64,000 nucleotides of DNA from Roseiarcus sp963822215 (GCA_963822215.1 CAWGGX010000010.1:558001-622000), one strand, 5' to 3'. Positions 9,182 through 18,294 are shown, counted from the first letter of the stretch. Notes: generated by a model from the letters alone, not told the origin. Made by a program: numbers and translations.

Positions 9182-10678
9182 ATGAACCACCCCGCGCGCA
9201 TTTCGGCGTCGCCCCGCCCGCGCCGTTCGGCGCTTGCGGCGACGGCCGCTTTGGCCTTGATCGGCGGGCCGCTCGCGCTTGCGCCGGCCGGTCCGGCATT
9301 CGCCCAGGCGCGGCCGACCAACCTCGCCGACCTCGCCGAACAGGTCGACGACGCCGTCGTCAACATCTCGGCGACCCAGACGATCGAGGAAAAGGGCAGC
9401 GCCATCCCCGACCTTCCCAAGGGCACGCCGTTCGACGAGATGTTCGAGGAGTTTTTCAAGAACCACGGGGGCGTCCCGCATCCCCGCGCGCAGAAGGCGC
9501 AGTCGCTTGGGTCTGGATTCGTCATTGATCCGAGCGGGATCGTCATCACCAACAACCACGTTGTCGGCGACGCCAACGACATCGTTGTCATCTTCACCGA
9601 CGGTCGCAAGCTGAAAGCCAAGGTGATCGGCAAGGATTCGAAGGTCGACGTGGCCGTGCTGAAAGTGGAGAGCGACAAGCCGCTGAAGTCGGTCAAGTTC
9701 GGCGACAGCGACAAGGCCCGGGTCGGCGACGGGGTGATGGCCGTCGGCAATCCGTTCGGGCTTGGCGAGACGGTGACCGCCGGCATCATCTCAGCCCGCA
9801 ATCGCAATATCGACAGCGGCCCCTACGACGACTTCCTGCAGACCGACGCCTCGATCAACAAGGGCAATTCGGGCGGTCCGCTGTTCAATATGCAGGGCGA
9901 GGTGATTGGCATCAACACGGCGATTCTATCGCCGTCTGGCGGCTCGATCGGCATCGGGTTCGCCACGCCCTCCGCGGCGGTTCAGCCGGTCATCGCTCAG
10001 CTTGAGCAGTTCCACGAGACGCGCCGCGGGTGGCTCGGCGTGCGCATCCAGCCGGTCGACGACACCATTGCAGAAAGTCTGGGGCTCGGAACGGCGCGTG
10101 GCGCGCTGATCGCCGGCGTTGAGGACAAGGGCCCGGCAAAACCCGCCGGGCTCAAGGCGGGCGACGTGATCGTGAAGTTCGACGGCAAGGACATCAAGGA
10201 ATCGCGCGACCTGCCGCGGCTTGTCGCCTCAACCTCGGTCGGCAGCACGGTCGACGTCGTCGTCGTCCGCAACGGCCAGGAGGTGACCAAATCGGTGACG
10301 CTCGGCCGCCTCGAGGATGGCGAGAAGGTCGCGGAGATCCCGACCGAGGACAACAGCTCCGCCGACGAGAGCCCGGTTCACAAGGCCCTCGGGATGGAGT
10401 TCTCCGGCATCACCGACGACGCGCGCAAGACCTTCAAGATCAAGGACTCCGTCAAGGGCGTGATCGTCACATCGGTCGAGCCGGGGTCGCCTGCGGCGAA
10501 TCGCGGCTTGCGGCCGGGGGACGTGATCGAGGAGGTCAATCACCAGGCGGTCGAGAAGCCGGTCGATCTGGCAAAGGCGATCGACGCGGCCAAGAAGGAC
10601 AACGCCAAGAAGCCGGCGTTGCTATTGGTCGCCAACGGCGATGGCGTGGCGCGCTTCGTCGCCGTCCCGCTCGAGTGA
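9182..10678 (+). CDS. Do/DegP-family periplasmic serine endopeptidase
   Basis: A 498-residue HtrA protease. The signal peptide ends near AFAQA (residue ~42). The trypsin-like domain shows the triad His126 (ITNNHVVGD), Asp156 (SKVDVAVL) and Ser230 (NKGNSGGP). Two PDZ domains follow (about 290-375 and 400-495; GWLGVRIQPVDD and GVIVTSVEPGSPAANRGL). It degrades or chaperones misfolded envelope proteins. The ATG at 9182 sits 6-7 bases after GAGGAGG, so the longer upstream frame is not used. It completes the hflK-hflC-DUF2065-Do protease block typical of Rhizobiales. DegP, DegQ and MucD cannot be separated by sequence alone. Confidence 0.93.
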   Translation: MNHPARISASPRPRRSALAATAALALIGGPLALAPAGPAFAQARPTNLADLAEQVDDAVVNISATQTIEEKGSAIPDLPKGTPFDEMFEEFFKNHGGVPHPRAQKAQSLGSGFVIDPSGIVITNNHVVGDANDIVVIFTDGRKLKAKVIGKDSKVDVAVLKVESDKPLKSVKFGDSDKARVGDGVMAVGNPFGLGETVTAGIISARNRNIDSGPYDDFLQTDASINKGNSGGPLFNMQGEVIGINTAILSPSGGSIGIGFATPSAAVQPVIAQLEQFHETRRGWLGVRIQPVDDTIAESLGLGTARGALIAGVEDKGPAKPAGLKAGDVIVKFDGKDIKESRDLPRLVASTSVGSTVDVVVVRNGQEVTKSVTLGRLEDGEKVAEIPTEDNSSADESPVHKALGMEFSGITDDARKTFKIKDSVKGVIVTSVEPGSPAANRGLRPGDVIEEVNHQAVEKPVDLAKAIDAAKKDNAKKPALLLVANGDGVARFVAVPLE

Positions 10679-10687
10679 GCGGCGCCG

Positions 10688-11896
10688 GTGGACCAGACTT
10701 TGACCGCCCGTTTCCCCCGAGGGGACGACAATGCGATGGCGATGGCGCGCGCGGTTTTGGAGCGCGCGCCGCTGTTCGACGGCCACAACGACCTGCCGTG
10801 GGTCATCCGGATCGACAAGACGGCGCGCGGCGACGTTCTCGCCTACCAACTGAACCGGGTGCATGAAAAGGCCGACACGGACATCCCGCGCCTCCGCGAA
10901 GGCATGGTCGGGGCGCAATTCTGGGCCGCGTTCCAGCCGACCGGCGCGCCCCACCCGGCCCGAACGACGCTCGAGCAGATCGATCTCATCCGCCGGATGG
11001 AGGAGGCGTATCCGGACGTCTTCCACCCGGCGCGAAGCGCTGCCGATTACGCCCGGGCCAAGGCGGCCGGAAAAATCGCCTCGTTCATTGCGGTTGAGGG
11101 CGGGGTCGGGCTAGAGAATTCGCTGAGCCCGCTCAGGATCTGGCGTGCGGCCGGCGTCCGGCTGATGACGCTTTGCCACAACGAGACGCTTGACTGGGTC
11201 GATTCGGCGACCGACGCCCCGCGCAATGGCGGCCTCAACGCCTTCGGCCGCGCCGTGATCGGCGAGCTCAACCGGCTCGGGATCGTCATCGACCTCGCCC
11301 ATGTCTCCCATGACGGGATGCGGCGCGTGCTCGACGTGACCGAGGCGCCGGTCTCGCTTTCGCATTCCAACGCCTATTCGCTGTGCGATCACCCGCGCAA
11401 CGCGCCCGACGACGTCCTGAGAGGTCTCAAGGCGAATGGCGGGTTGGTCATGGCGACGTTTGTCCCCGGGTTCGTGTCGCAGCCGCTGCGCGACTGGCTC
11501 AGGCGTGGGCGCGACGCCTACGGCAAGGCTCCGCTTGCCGCCGATCCGAAGGCGCAGTTTGGCGAACTCGAAGCCAAACACGGCGCGGCGCCGAAGGCGA
11601 CGCTGGAACAGGTCGCCGACCACATCGAACGGCTCGCAGCGACCGCCGGCGTCGATCATGTTGGGATCGGGTCAGACTATTTCGGCGGCGCTTCGCCCGA
11701 AGGCCTCGAGAACGTCAGCCGCTTCCCGCATCTCTTCGCGGAGCTCGTGCGGCGAGGCTTGTCCGAGCGCGATCTTGTAAAGATGTCGTCGGCCAACATA
11801 CTGCGGGTCATGCGCAGGGTCGAAGTGGTCGGCAAGCGCCTCCAGAAAACGCGACCGCCGGCGATCGGCCGAATCGAGGACTATCCGGGCGCGTAA
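10688..11896 (+). CDS. Membrane dipeptidase (peptidase family M19)
   Basis: A 402-residue zinc dipeptidase of the renal dipeptidase family, with a TIM-barrel amidohydrolase-like fold. Metal-ligand motifs are visible: DGHNDLPW near the N-terminus, AVEGG, DLAHVSH, SHSNAYSLCDHPRN and HVGIGSDYFGG. The enzyme hydrolyses dipeptides, often with a D-residue at P1'. The GTG at 10688 follows the protease stop by 9 bases; an internal ATG at 10736 just before the first metal motif is a possible alternative start. No signal peptide is seen, so it is probably cytoplasmic. Confidence 0.9.
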   Translation: MDQTLTARFPRGDDNAMAMARAVLERAPLFDGHNDLPWVIRIDKTARGDVLAYQLNRVHEKADTDIPRLREGMVGAQFWAAFQPTGAPHPARTTLEQIDLIRRMEEAYPDVFHPARSAADYARAKAAGKIASFIAVEGGVGLENSLSPLRIWRAAGVRLMTLCHNETLDWVDSATDAPRNGGLNAFGRAVIGELNRLGIVIDLAHVSHDGMRRVLDVTEAPVSLSHSNAYSLCDHPRNAPDDVLRGLKANGGLVMATFVPGFVSQPLRDWLRRGRDAYGKAPLAADPKAQFGELEAKHGAAPKATLEQVADHIERLAATAGVDHVGIGSDYFGGASPEGLENVSRFPHLFAELVRRGLSERDLVKMSSANILRVMRRVEVVGKRLQKTRPPAIGRIEDYPGA

Positions 11897-11938
11897 GGCG
11901 CGACGCGCTGCTGACGGAAACTGACAGCGCCGCGCCTT
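11895..11938 (+). terminator. Long GC stem-loop at the dipeptidase 3' end
   Basis: AAGGCGCG (11895-11902) pairs with CGCGCCTT (11931-11938), and inside it GCGCTG (11905-11910) pairs with CAGCGC (11925-11930), leaving a two-base bulge and a 14-base loop. It overlaps the dipeptidase stop codon. There is no T-run, so it is a terminator-like or stabilising structure. Confidence 0.45.
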
Positions 11939-12648
11939 AGACTCCCACTGGGAGCGCCGATCGCGCTCGGGTCATGGTGGGGGCGTTTTCTCTATTCCCT
12001 GCTCTTCGTCGGCGGACTAGGTTCGCAGACAGGAACTCTTCTTCGTGCACGGAGCGCCATACCAAATGGCGGAACCTTGGCGTCTGGCCGCCAGCGACGG
12101 TTCGCTCTCCCAAGGTCCCAATCTGTCTCGCCTCTGACTCACGACCTCGCTGATAATAATCCGGCGCGCTATCATCCAACGTCATCACGTAATAAGGGCG
12201 CGAATGACGCCTCCTGGCGGAAGTTCCGAGCGGACCGGCTGGACGGAGCTGGTGCGAAACGGCTGCCGAATGCGGTCGTCACAGGTGTTTTCCCCGAGCG
12301 GCAGCGGGTTCGCGCGCATTGGCGGAAGCAATTGTTTGCGCTGTATAGGGTCGGTCAGCCAATCAGTAGCTTTGTCAAGGCGGTCATGAATCATCCGTTC
12401 AACGATGAGAAGGATTATGACGAAGTCAAGACCGAACGTCAGACGCTCGATCACGTTTGCTGGGATATCACTGATGAACTGATCACGGTGGACGACCTTC
12501 TGTAAGCTTGATGATATCAAATAGCTATACTCATCCCAACCAATTGATACGCTTCCTCGCTCATCAGACCAGACGCGGGAATTTGCCACATCCGGCTTTC
12601 CGAAGGAGTTCACGTCAGGCTCACGGGGCTCGCGGCCAATTCGGCGCC
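11939..12648. other. 710-bp accessory stretch with no confidently identifiable gene
   Basis: Lower in GC than its neighbours. Two antisense open frames compete: + strand 12077-12505 (142 codons; C-terminal half ends WDITDELITVDDLL) and - strand 12185-12613 (142 codons; contains SIGWDEYSYLISSSLQK and a hydrophobic DFVIILLIVERM). Neither shows a family I recognise nor a decisive ribosome site, and wobble-base composition does not separate them. One of them may be a real accessory gene. The MITE-like element borders it on the right. Confidence 0.3.
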
Positions 12649-12783
12649 AGCTAGCAGCCTGTCGGACTTAAAGGTACACTCATTGATATCATTTGGTTTT
12701 TCGTCTTTTCCGAGAAACACAAAACGGAACAATATCAGTACGTTGCTCGTCGAGAAACCCTCAAGTCCGACAGGCTGCTAGCT
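12649..12783. mobile_element. MITE-like element with perfect 20-bp terminal inverted repeats
   Basis: A 20-bp sequence (core CAGCCTGTCGGACTT) at 12650-12669 recurs exactly inverted at 12763-12782; A/T at 12649/12783 extends the pairing by one. The 93-bp interior is AT-richer than the surroundings and codes for nothing obvious. The ends include CTAG, which could hide a palindromic target duplication. Size and structure fit a miniature, non-autonomous insertion element; no transposase in this window shows the same ends. Confidence 0.6.
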
Positions 12784-13056
12784 ACCAAAAGTACGGAACG
12801 AGTTGGTCGCGAACTTTGTCCATGTACTCTCGGTATCCCGGCACGCGAGGCTGGCTTCCGGATCGGAAGGGTCGCGGCGCGGTCGGCCATTTTTTTCGAA
12901 AGGGACGATCTACCGCCGCGCCGTTCCGCCAGTCTTTTCGGAGAATGGCGCGGCGCGACTGGCCGCCGCGCAGGCGCTCGTCCGGCAATTGTCCCATGCG
13001 CCAATGCGTTCAGACGAACTCCTTTCTGAGCGACGCCGCGCCTTTGGCGGCGAAAC

Positions 13057-13444
13057 ATGAGGGTTATCCTCGACGCGTCCGCGCTCTTGGCGGGGTTGAA
13101 CGCAGAGCCCGGCGCGGATCGCGTCGCGGCGGCGCTAGACAACGCCGTCGTCTCAGCGGTCAACTTCGCGGAAGTGGCGGGCGGCGTCGCGCGGGGCGGC
13201 AATAGCCCGGAGCGGGTCCGCGCGGTTCTCGCGAACTCTTGCGTGCGCCGTCATTCCGGCCGACGAGGAAATGGCGGTCGACGTCGGCTTGATGCGCGCT
13301 CGAACCGATCGCGCCGGATTGTCGCTGGGCGACCGCTTCTGCCTCGCTCTCGGCCGACGTCTGCGCGCGCCCGTTATGACGGCCGATCAGCAATGGGCGC
13401 TGATTGCGGACGAAGTGGGGGTGAAGGTGGAGACGATTCGCTAA
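13057..13444 (+). pseudogene. PIN-domain (VapC-like) toxin gene with an internal frameshift
   Basis: The first frame gives MRVILDASALLAGLNAEPG and VSAVNFAEVAGG, the N-terminal acidic motifs of a PIN ribonuclease. After about codon 58 the homology continues one base out of phase: AVIPADEEMAVDVGLM, GLSLGDRFCLALGRR and VMTADQQW, ending at TAA 13442-13444. Together they make a full-length PIN protein of ~128 residues. A +1 shift near 13230-13245 breaks the frame. The upstream frame (12803-13060) overlaps the start by ATGA and ends DELLSERRRAFGGET, which could be a remnant antitoxin, but its N-terminal part has no recognisable DNA-binding fold. The shift could be decay or a sequencing error. Confidence 0.7.
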
Positions 13445-13469
13445 GTCGAGCGGGCGTTGCAAGATCAGC

Positions 13470-16355
13470 TCAGCCCGGCTCCGCGCCCATGAGCTTGCGC
13501 GCCGCGGCGGCGCTCATCGGCTGGCCGAACGCTGCCCCTTGCGCGAACTGGCAACCGATCTGGGCGAGTTCGACGGCGTCCGATTCGGTGTCCGCGCCCT
13601 CGGAAATGACGTCCATACCGATTTCGTGCGCCATCGCGACGACCGAACGCAGGATCGGCGAGCGCTGGCCGAAGGCGTTTGGCCGCACCAGGGAGGCGTC
13701 GATCCGCATCGCGTCGAAACGATATTGCGGCAAGTGCCCGAGCGAGGTGTAGCCGGCGCCGAAGCGATCCAGCATCAGCGCTGCGCCGATCTCGCGCACG
13801 CGCCTCAGAACGGCCGCAGCGTATTCCGGGTTCTCCATCACCAGGCTTTCGGCGACGGCGATCTTCAGTGAGCCGCGCTGCATGAAGTGGCGGGTGAGCG
13901 CGGCGCGGACATCCGTCAGGAGATCGTGGCCGAGCATTTGCCGCGACGATGCGCCGACTGTGGCGAAGATGGGCGGATTGACCTCGAGCGCCTTCTGCCA
14001 GGCGGCCAGCTCGCGCGCGGCGGCATCGAGGGCGAAGGCGCCGATATCGATCGCGGCGCCGGTTGATTCGGCCGCCGGGCCGAAATCGCTCTCGTCGAGG
14101 ACGCCGAGCCTTGGATGACGCCAGCGGGTCAAAGCCTGGAAGCCCGCGACCGTCCGGTCCTCGAGCCGCACGATCGGCCGGAATAGCACAGTGATCTCGC
14201 CTCGGTCGAGCGCATGGCGCGCGTCGTTTTCGAGCGACTGCCGGTCCGAGCGATACGATCGCATGATTCGGGTGAACAGCTCGGCCCGGTCGCCGCCGGC
14301 CTTTTTCGCGTTGGCCAGCGCCAGCTGCGCATCAGCGATGAGGTCGCCGCCCTTGGTGTGGAGCTTTGGGTCATATACGGCCGCGCCGATCGATACGGTG
14401 AGCTCGATCTCCCGCTCGCCGAAGCTGATTGGGGCGGCCAGCGCCGCGCGCAGCGCTTCGAGCCGTTCGCCGAGCTCCGCCGGCCGCGGGTCCGCGAAAA
14501 CGATGACGCCGAACTGATCGCCGGCCAAGCGGGCGAGGGTGTCGCCCGGCTTGAGGTCGCGCGCCACTCGGCGGGCGATCGCCAGCAGCGTCGCGTCGCC
14601 CATCGACAAGCCATAGGAATCGTTGACGCTCGTGAAATCGTCGATGTCGACGACAAGCGCGATTGGCGCCGCCGCTCCAGGCTTCGCCGCCTGGTTGACG
14701 GCGATGTCGAGACGGTCATGAAACAGTTCGCGGTTCGGCAGGCCAGTCAGGTTGTCGTGAATGGCGTCGTGGAGCATGCGCTCTTCGGCCGACTTGATCT
14801 CGGTGACGTCTGCGAGCGAGCCGACGACGCGCACCACCTCGCCGTCGGCGCTGATCACCGGCCGGGCCTTCAGCGTGTACCAGAAATAATGGCCGTCGGC
14901 GCCGCGCAGCCTGAGCTCATGGTTGATCCGTCCGGAGCGCTGGTGCAGCAGCCCGTCGAGCGCCAGGGAATAGCGGTCCCGGTCCAGCGGATGCAGCACA
15001 TCGAGCCAATTGGCGGCAGACCCCTCCAGCGCGCCGCGCCTGAGACCGAGCTGATTTTCCAGCGCCTCGCCGCCGCTGATCTCGTCGTTGACGACGTTCC
15101 AGTCGAAGATCGCTTCGCCGGATCCGGCCATCGCCAGCGAACGCCGCTCCGCGTCGCCCACTCTGTCGCCGGCGCCGCGGGCGCCGGAGAAGGCAAACTG
15201 CATCACGGTGAAGCCGATCAGCATGACAATCAGCACGAGGCCGCCGACGAGGCCCGGCGCCGCGAGGTCATTGGTCAAATAGCCGAGCGCCGCGGCGCCG
15301 TCCGCCACCACCCAGACGGCGAGCAGATACCAGGTCGGAATCAGCATCACCGCGCGATCGGACCCGCGCGCCGCGAGGCTCAGGATGAGCAGCAGGCCAA
15401 CGCCCGCCACGGTCGCGATCGAGATGCGCGCCACGCCCGCAGCGACCGGCGCATTGAACACCGAGAGCGCAACGACCGCCGCCATCATCAAGAGCCAGGC
15501 GAGCGCGAAATGCGTGTAGCGGACATGCCAGCGACGCAGGTTGAGATAGGCGAACAGGAAAACGATCAGGGTCGCGGCGATGGTCGCCTCGACGCCGGCG
15601 CGCCAGATCCGCTCCGAGGCGTCCTCGAGCCCGAACATCTTCCGCCAGAAGCCAAAGTCGATGCAGACATAGACGAACACCGCCCAGGCGAGCGCGGCGG
15701 CGGCGGGAAAGATCATGGCCCCGCGCACGACGAACACGATCGTCAGGAAGAGCGCGAGGAGGCCCGCAATGCCGATCAGGATGCCCTCGTAGAGGGTGAG
15801 GCTGGTGGACTTGTCCTTGAAGGCGTCAGGCTCCCACAGATAGAGCTGCGGCAGCGAGGGGGTGCGCAGCTCGGCGACGTAGGTCACCGTCGTGCCGGGG
15901 TCCAGGGTCAGGCGAAACACGTCGGCCTGGGGATTGTCGTCCCGCTCGGGGGCCTGACCTTGGCTCGCGGTGATCGTGGTGATGCGCGAGGAGCCGAGAT
16001 CGGGCCAGACGACTCCTGAGCCGACGAAGCGAAAGTGAGGGGCGACAATGAGGCGGGTCAGCTGTTCGTCGGAATCGTTGGTCAGCGCGAACACGATCCA
16101 CGCCGGCTCAGCGCCGGCCTCGAGGGCGCTCACCTCGATGCGACGGACGATGCCATCGGCGCCCGGCGCGGTCGAGACTTGAATGCGGTCGCCCTGAGCG
16201 CTGTAGTGCTCGACCGCCCGGGTGAGATCGATGGCGTCGGAATCGGCCGACACGCGCACCGACTGGACCGCCAACGCCGGGCGGCAGGCCGACAGAACGA
16301 GCGCGACGACCAGGACCAGGCGCAACGCGGCGGCGACAAGGCCGACCATACGCAT
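13470..16355 (-). CDS. Membrane sensor with PAS, degenerate GGDEF and degenerate EAL domains
   Basis: A 961-residue protein. A signal-like hydrophobic N-terminus precedes an extracytoplasmic DISM-type domain, then about seven transmembrane helices (7TMR-DISM), a PAS/PAC domain (ISGGEALENQLGLRRG...RVVGSLADVTEIK), GGDEF and EAL. The GGDEF signature reads AGDQF, and the I/A-site region is also altered. The EAL motif reads QAL, the usual NLS Asn is replaced (ATVGASSRQ), EITE becomes AVAES and DDFG becomes LDRFG. Both catalytic centres therefore look inactive, so it may act as a c-di-GMP receptor or scaffold. ATG 16355 (or 16349) suits the signal sequence. It lies 73 bases downstream of the GNAT reading frame in the thrC-M16 row. 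Confidence 0.85.
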   Translation of the reverse strand: MRMVGLVAAALRLVLVVALVLSACRPALAVQSVRVSADSDAIDLTRAVEHYSAQGDRIQVSTAPGADGIVRRIEVSALEAGAEPAWIVFALTNDSDEQLTRLIVAPHFRFVGSGVVWPDLGSSRITTITASQGQAPERDDNPQADVFRLTLDPGTTVTYVAELRTPSLPQLYLWEPDAFKDKSTSLTLYEGILIGIAGLLALFLTIVFVVRGAMIFPAAAALAWAVFVYVCIDFGFWRKMFGLEDASERIWRAGVEATIAATLIVFLFAYLNLRRWHVRYTHFALAWLLMMAAVVALSVFNAPVAAGVARISIATVAGVGLLLILSLAARGSDRAVMLIPTWYLLAVWVVADGAAALGYLTNDLAAPGLVGGLVLIVMLIGFTVMQFAFSGARGAGDRVGDAERRSLAMAGSGEAIFDWNVVNDEISGGEALENQLGLRRGALEGSAANWLDVLHPLDRDRYSLALDGLLHQRSGRINHELRLRGADGHYFWYTLKARPVISADGEVVRVVGSLADVTEIKSAEERMLHDAIHDNLTGLPNRELFHDRLDIAVNQAAKPGAAAPIALVVDIDDFTSVNDSYGLSMGDATLLAIARRVARDLKPGDTLARLAGDQFGVIVFADPRPAELGERLEALRAALAAPISFGEREIELTVSIGAAVYDPKLHTKGGDLIADAQLALANAKKAGGDRAELFTRIMRSYRSDRQSLENDARHALDRGEITVLFRPIVRLEDRTVAGFQALTRWRHPRLGVLDESDFGPAAESTGAAIDIGAFALDAAARELAAWQKALEVNPPIFATVGASSRQMLGHDLLTDVRAALTRHFMQRGSLKIAVAESLVMENPEYAAAVLRRVREIGAALMLDRFGAGYTSLGHLPQYRFDAMRIDASLVRPNAFGQRSPILRSVVAMAHEIGMDVISEGADTESDAVELAQIGCQFAQGAAFGQPMSAAAARKLMGAEPG

Positions 16356-16428
16356 CGCGCCCGATCCGGCGGGGCGGCGTTCCGTGCGAAGGATCGTCTC
16401 AACGTCGCGCAAATCGAGAACCGACAAG

Positions 16429-17031
16429 TCAGACCGCCGTCGATCGCGTCCGCGCGTCGCCTTCGAGGAGCGCGAAAAGGACATGGTCGCGCCAGGCCCC
16501 GTCGATCTTGAGGTAGCCGCGCGCAAACCCTTCGCGGTGGAAGCCATTGCGCTCGAGCAGCGCGATCGAGGGCGCGTTGTCCGGGATGCAGGCCGCCTCG
16601 ACCCGATGGAGCCGCAATTTGCCGAAAGCGAATTCGACCATCGCCGCGACCGCCCGCGTCATGCGCCCCTTGCGAGCGTAAGGGGCGCCCATCCAGTAGC
16701 CGAGCGTTCCGGTCTGCGACACGCCGCGACGGACGCCGCCGAGCGTGACGCCGCCGATCAGCTGCTCGGACGTCTGATCGAAAATGAGGAAGGGGTAGGC
16801 CTCGTCGCGAGCCATGTCCTCGTCCTGGCGCTTCAACCGCCGGCGGAAGGCCGCCTGAGTCAGGTCGTCGTCCGGCCAGGTCGGCTCCCATGGCTCGAGA
16901 AAGGCGCGGCTCGCCGCCCGGAGCTGCGACCAGGCGGGGAAATCCGCCGGCGTCGCCGGACGCAGATAGAGCCCGTCGCCACGCAGAAGGGGCTCGGGAT
17001 TGACCGATCGTGTCAAGCCGAAAAGCGCCAT
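16429..17031 (-). CDS. GNAT (RimJ/RimL-like) acetyltransferase module with its own internal start
   Basis: ATG 17031 begins MALFGLTRSVNPEPLLRGDG and is preceded by GAGGGGAGTTCTG, a good ribosome site, so a separate 200-residue acetyltransferase can be made even though the frame is open to the M16 peptidase. The GNAT fold is clear: YLRPATPADFPAW, acetyl-CoA loop YARKGRMTRAVAAM (in place of the Q/RxxGxG/A form), and the C-terminal RVEAACIPDNAPSIALLERNGF typical of ribosomal-protein Nα-acetyltransferase relatives. The substrate is unknown. Confidence 0.75.
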   Translation of the reverse strand: MALFGLTRSVNPEPLLRGDGLYLRPATPADFPAWSQLRAASRAFLEPWEPTWPDDDLTQAAFRRRLKRQDEDMARDEAYPFLIFDQTSEQLIGGVTLGGVRRGVSQTGTLGYWMGAPYARKGRMTRAVAAMVEFAFGKLRLHRVEAACIPDNAPSIALLERNGFHREGFARGYLKIDGAWRDHVLFALLEGDARTRSTAV

Positions 17032-18294
17032 CAGAACTCCCCTCAGCGCCTCGGCGATCTGGGCCCGGCGGGGAACCTTGGCGACAGCGCCGATGGTTGC
17101 GACGGTGGGCGGCGACTTAAGCATGGCCGCGCCAGTTTTGCGAACGTCGGCGGCGGAGATGGCGTCCACGCGCGCGATCATCTCGTCTAGCGACAGAGGT
17201 CGGCCGTAAATCTGCATCTGCCGGGCGAGCTGCTGGGCGCGCGCCGCCGGCAACTCGAGCGCGGCCAGGATCGAAACCTTCATCTGCGCCTTGGCCCGCC
17301 GGATTTCGCCCTCCGCGATCGTTTGGGCGGCTTCAGCCAGGCAATCGAGCGATGCGGCGACCACCTCGGCGGCGTCGCGGTCGGCCGAGCCGGCGTAGAC
17401 GCCAAACAGGCCGGTGTCGGCGTAGTCCCAGTGAAACGAGTAGATCGAATAGGCGAGGCCGCGCTTTTCGCGCACCTCCTGGAACAGGCGCGACGACATG
17501 CCGCCCCCGGTTACGGCCGCGAACACCTGCGCCGCATCATGGTCCGGCGCCCCGACGGGCCGGCCCTCGAAGGCGACGACGACATGCGTCTGCTCGAGTT
17601 TACGCTTGAGGCGCGCCTCCCCGCCGCGATAATCGGCCGGCGCGAGCGGTGCCGGCTGCGCGCTCGGCAGGTCGGCGAGACGCGAACGGACCAGTTCGAC
17701 GATCTCGTCGTGATCGACCGCCCCGGCTGCGGCGACCACAGTCGAGGACGCGCCGTAGTGTCGTCGCAGGTAACGGTCGATCGCCTCCCGATCGAAGGTC
17801 CCGACCCCTTCGCGGGTGCCGAGGATCGGGCGGCCGATTGCCTGGTCCGGCCAGGCGCTGGCGGTCAGGAGATCGAACACATAGTCGTCGGGGGTATCCT
17901 CTACCGCTCCGATTTCCTGGACGATGACGTTCTTCTCGCGCTCGAGTTCCGCCGCGTCGAACAGGCTGTCCGTAAGAATGTCGCCGAGAACGTCGAGCGC
18001 AAGGCCGACGTCGCTCCCGATCACTCGGGCGAAGTAGCCTGTCCGCTCGACGCCGGTCTCCGCGTTGAGATCCCCGCCAACGTCCTCGATCGCCTCGGCG
18101 ATTTCGCGGGCGCTTCGCCGCCGAGTGCCTTTGAACGCCATGTGCTCGAGAAGATGCGACAGGCCGTGTTCGGCGACGCTCTCGTGACGGGAGCCGGCAG
18201 CGACAAACGCGCCGACGGCGGCGGTCCGGACATGAACGCTCGTGTCGGTGACGACGGCGAGGCCCGAAGGCAGCGTTGTGGCGCGGACGTTCAC
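16429..18294 (-). CDS. M16 zinc peptidase fused in frame to a RimJ-like GNAT acetyltransferase
   Basis: Reading from GTG 18294 (VNVRATTLPSGLAV) gives a 621-residue frame. Residues ~1-420 are an M16 peptidase related to mitochondrial processing peptidase: inverted zinc motif HLLEHMAFKGT, downstream EKNVIVQEI with the third ligand, and the second M16 domain (GGGMSSRLFQEVREKRGLAYS). The frame then runs without a stop into a GNAT domain. In relatives the two are normally separate adjacent genes, so this may be a true fusion or a lost stop codon or indel. The GTG overlaps the thrC TGA by 4 bases, giving thrC-M16-GNAT-EAL as one transcription unit. Confidence 0.85.
   Translation of the reverse strand: MNVRATTLPSGLAVVTDTSVHVRTAAVGAFVAAGSRHESVAEHGLSHLLEHMAFKGTRRRSAREIAEAIEDVGGDLNAETGVERTGYFARVIGSDVGLALDVLGDILTDSLFDAAELEREKNVIVQEIGAVEDTPDDYVFDLLTASAWPDQAIGRPILGTREGVGTFDREAIDRYLRRHYGASSTVVAAAGAVDHDEIVELVRSRLADLPSAQPAPLAPADYRGGEARLKRKLEQTHVVVAFEGRPVGAPDHDAAQVFAAVTGGGMSSRLFQEVREKRGLAYSIYSFHWDYADTGLFGVYAGSADRDAAEVVAASLDCLAEAAQTIAEGEIRRAKAQMKVSILAALELPAARAQQLARQMQIYGRPLSLDEMIARVDAISAADVRKTGAAMLKSPPTVATIGAVAKVPRRAQIAEALRGVLMALFGLTRSVNPEPLLRGDGLYLRPATPADFPAWSQLRAASRAFLEPWEPTWPDDDLTQAAFRRRLKRQDEDMARDEAYPFLIFDQTSEQLIGGVTLGGVRRGVSQTGTLGYWMGAPYARKGRMTRAVAAMVEFAFGKLRLHRVEAACIPDNAPSIALLERNGFHREGFARGYLKIDGAWRDHVLFALLEGDARTRSTAV

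Noticed and set aside
12803..13060. Antitoxin gene for the PIN toxin
   Set aside because: The ATGA overlap and C-terminus are suggestive, but no DNA-binding fold is visible in the N-terminal part, so it is only mentioned with the toxin.
14214..16019. A 601-codon open frame on the + strand opposite the EAL/GGDEF gene
   Set aside because: It is antisense to a well-conserved gene, arises from GC-rich codon bias, and contains no recognisable domain.
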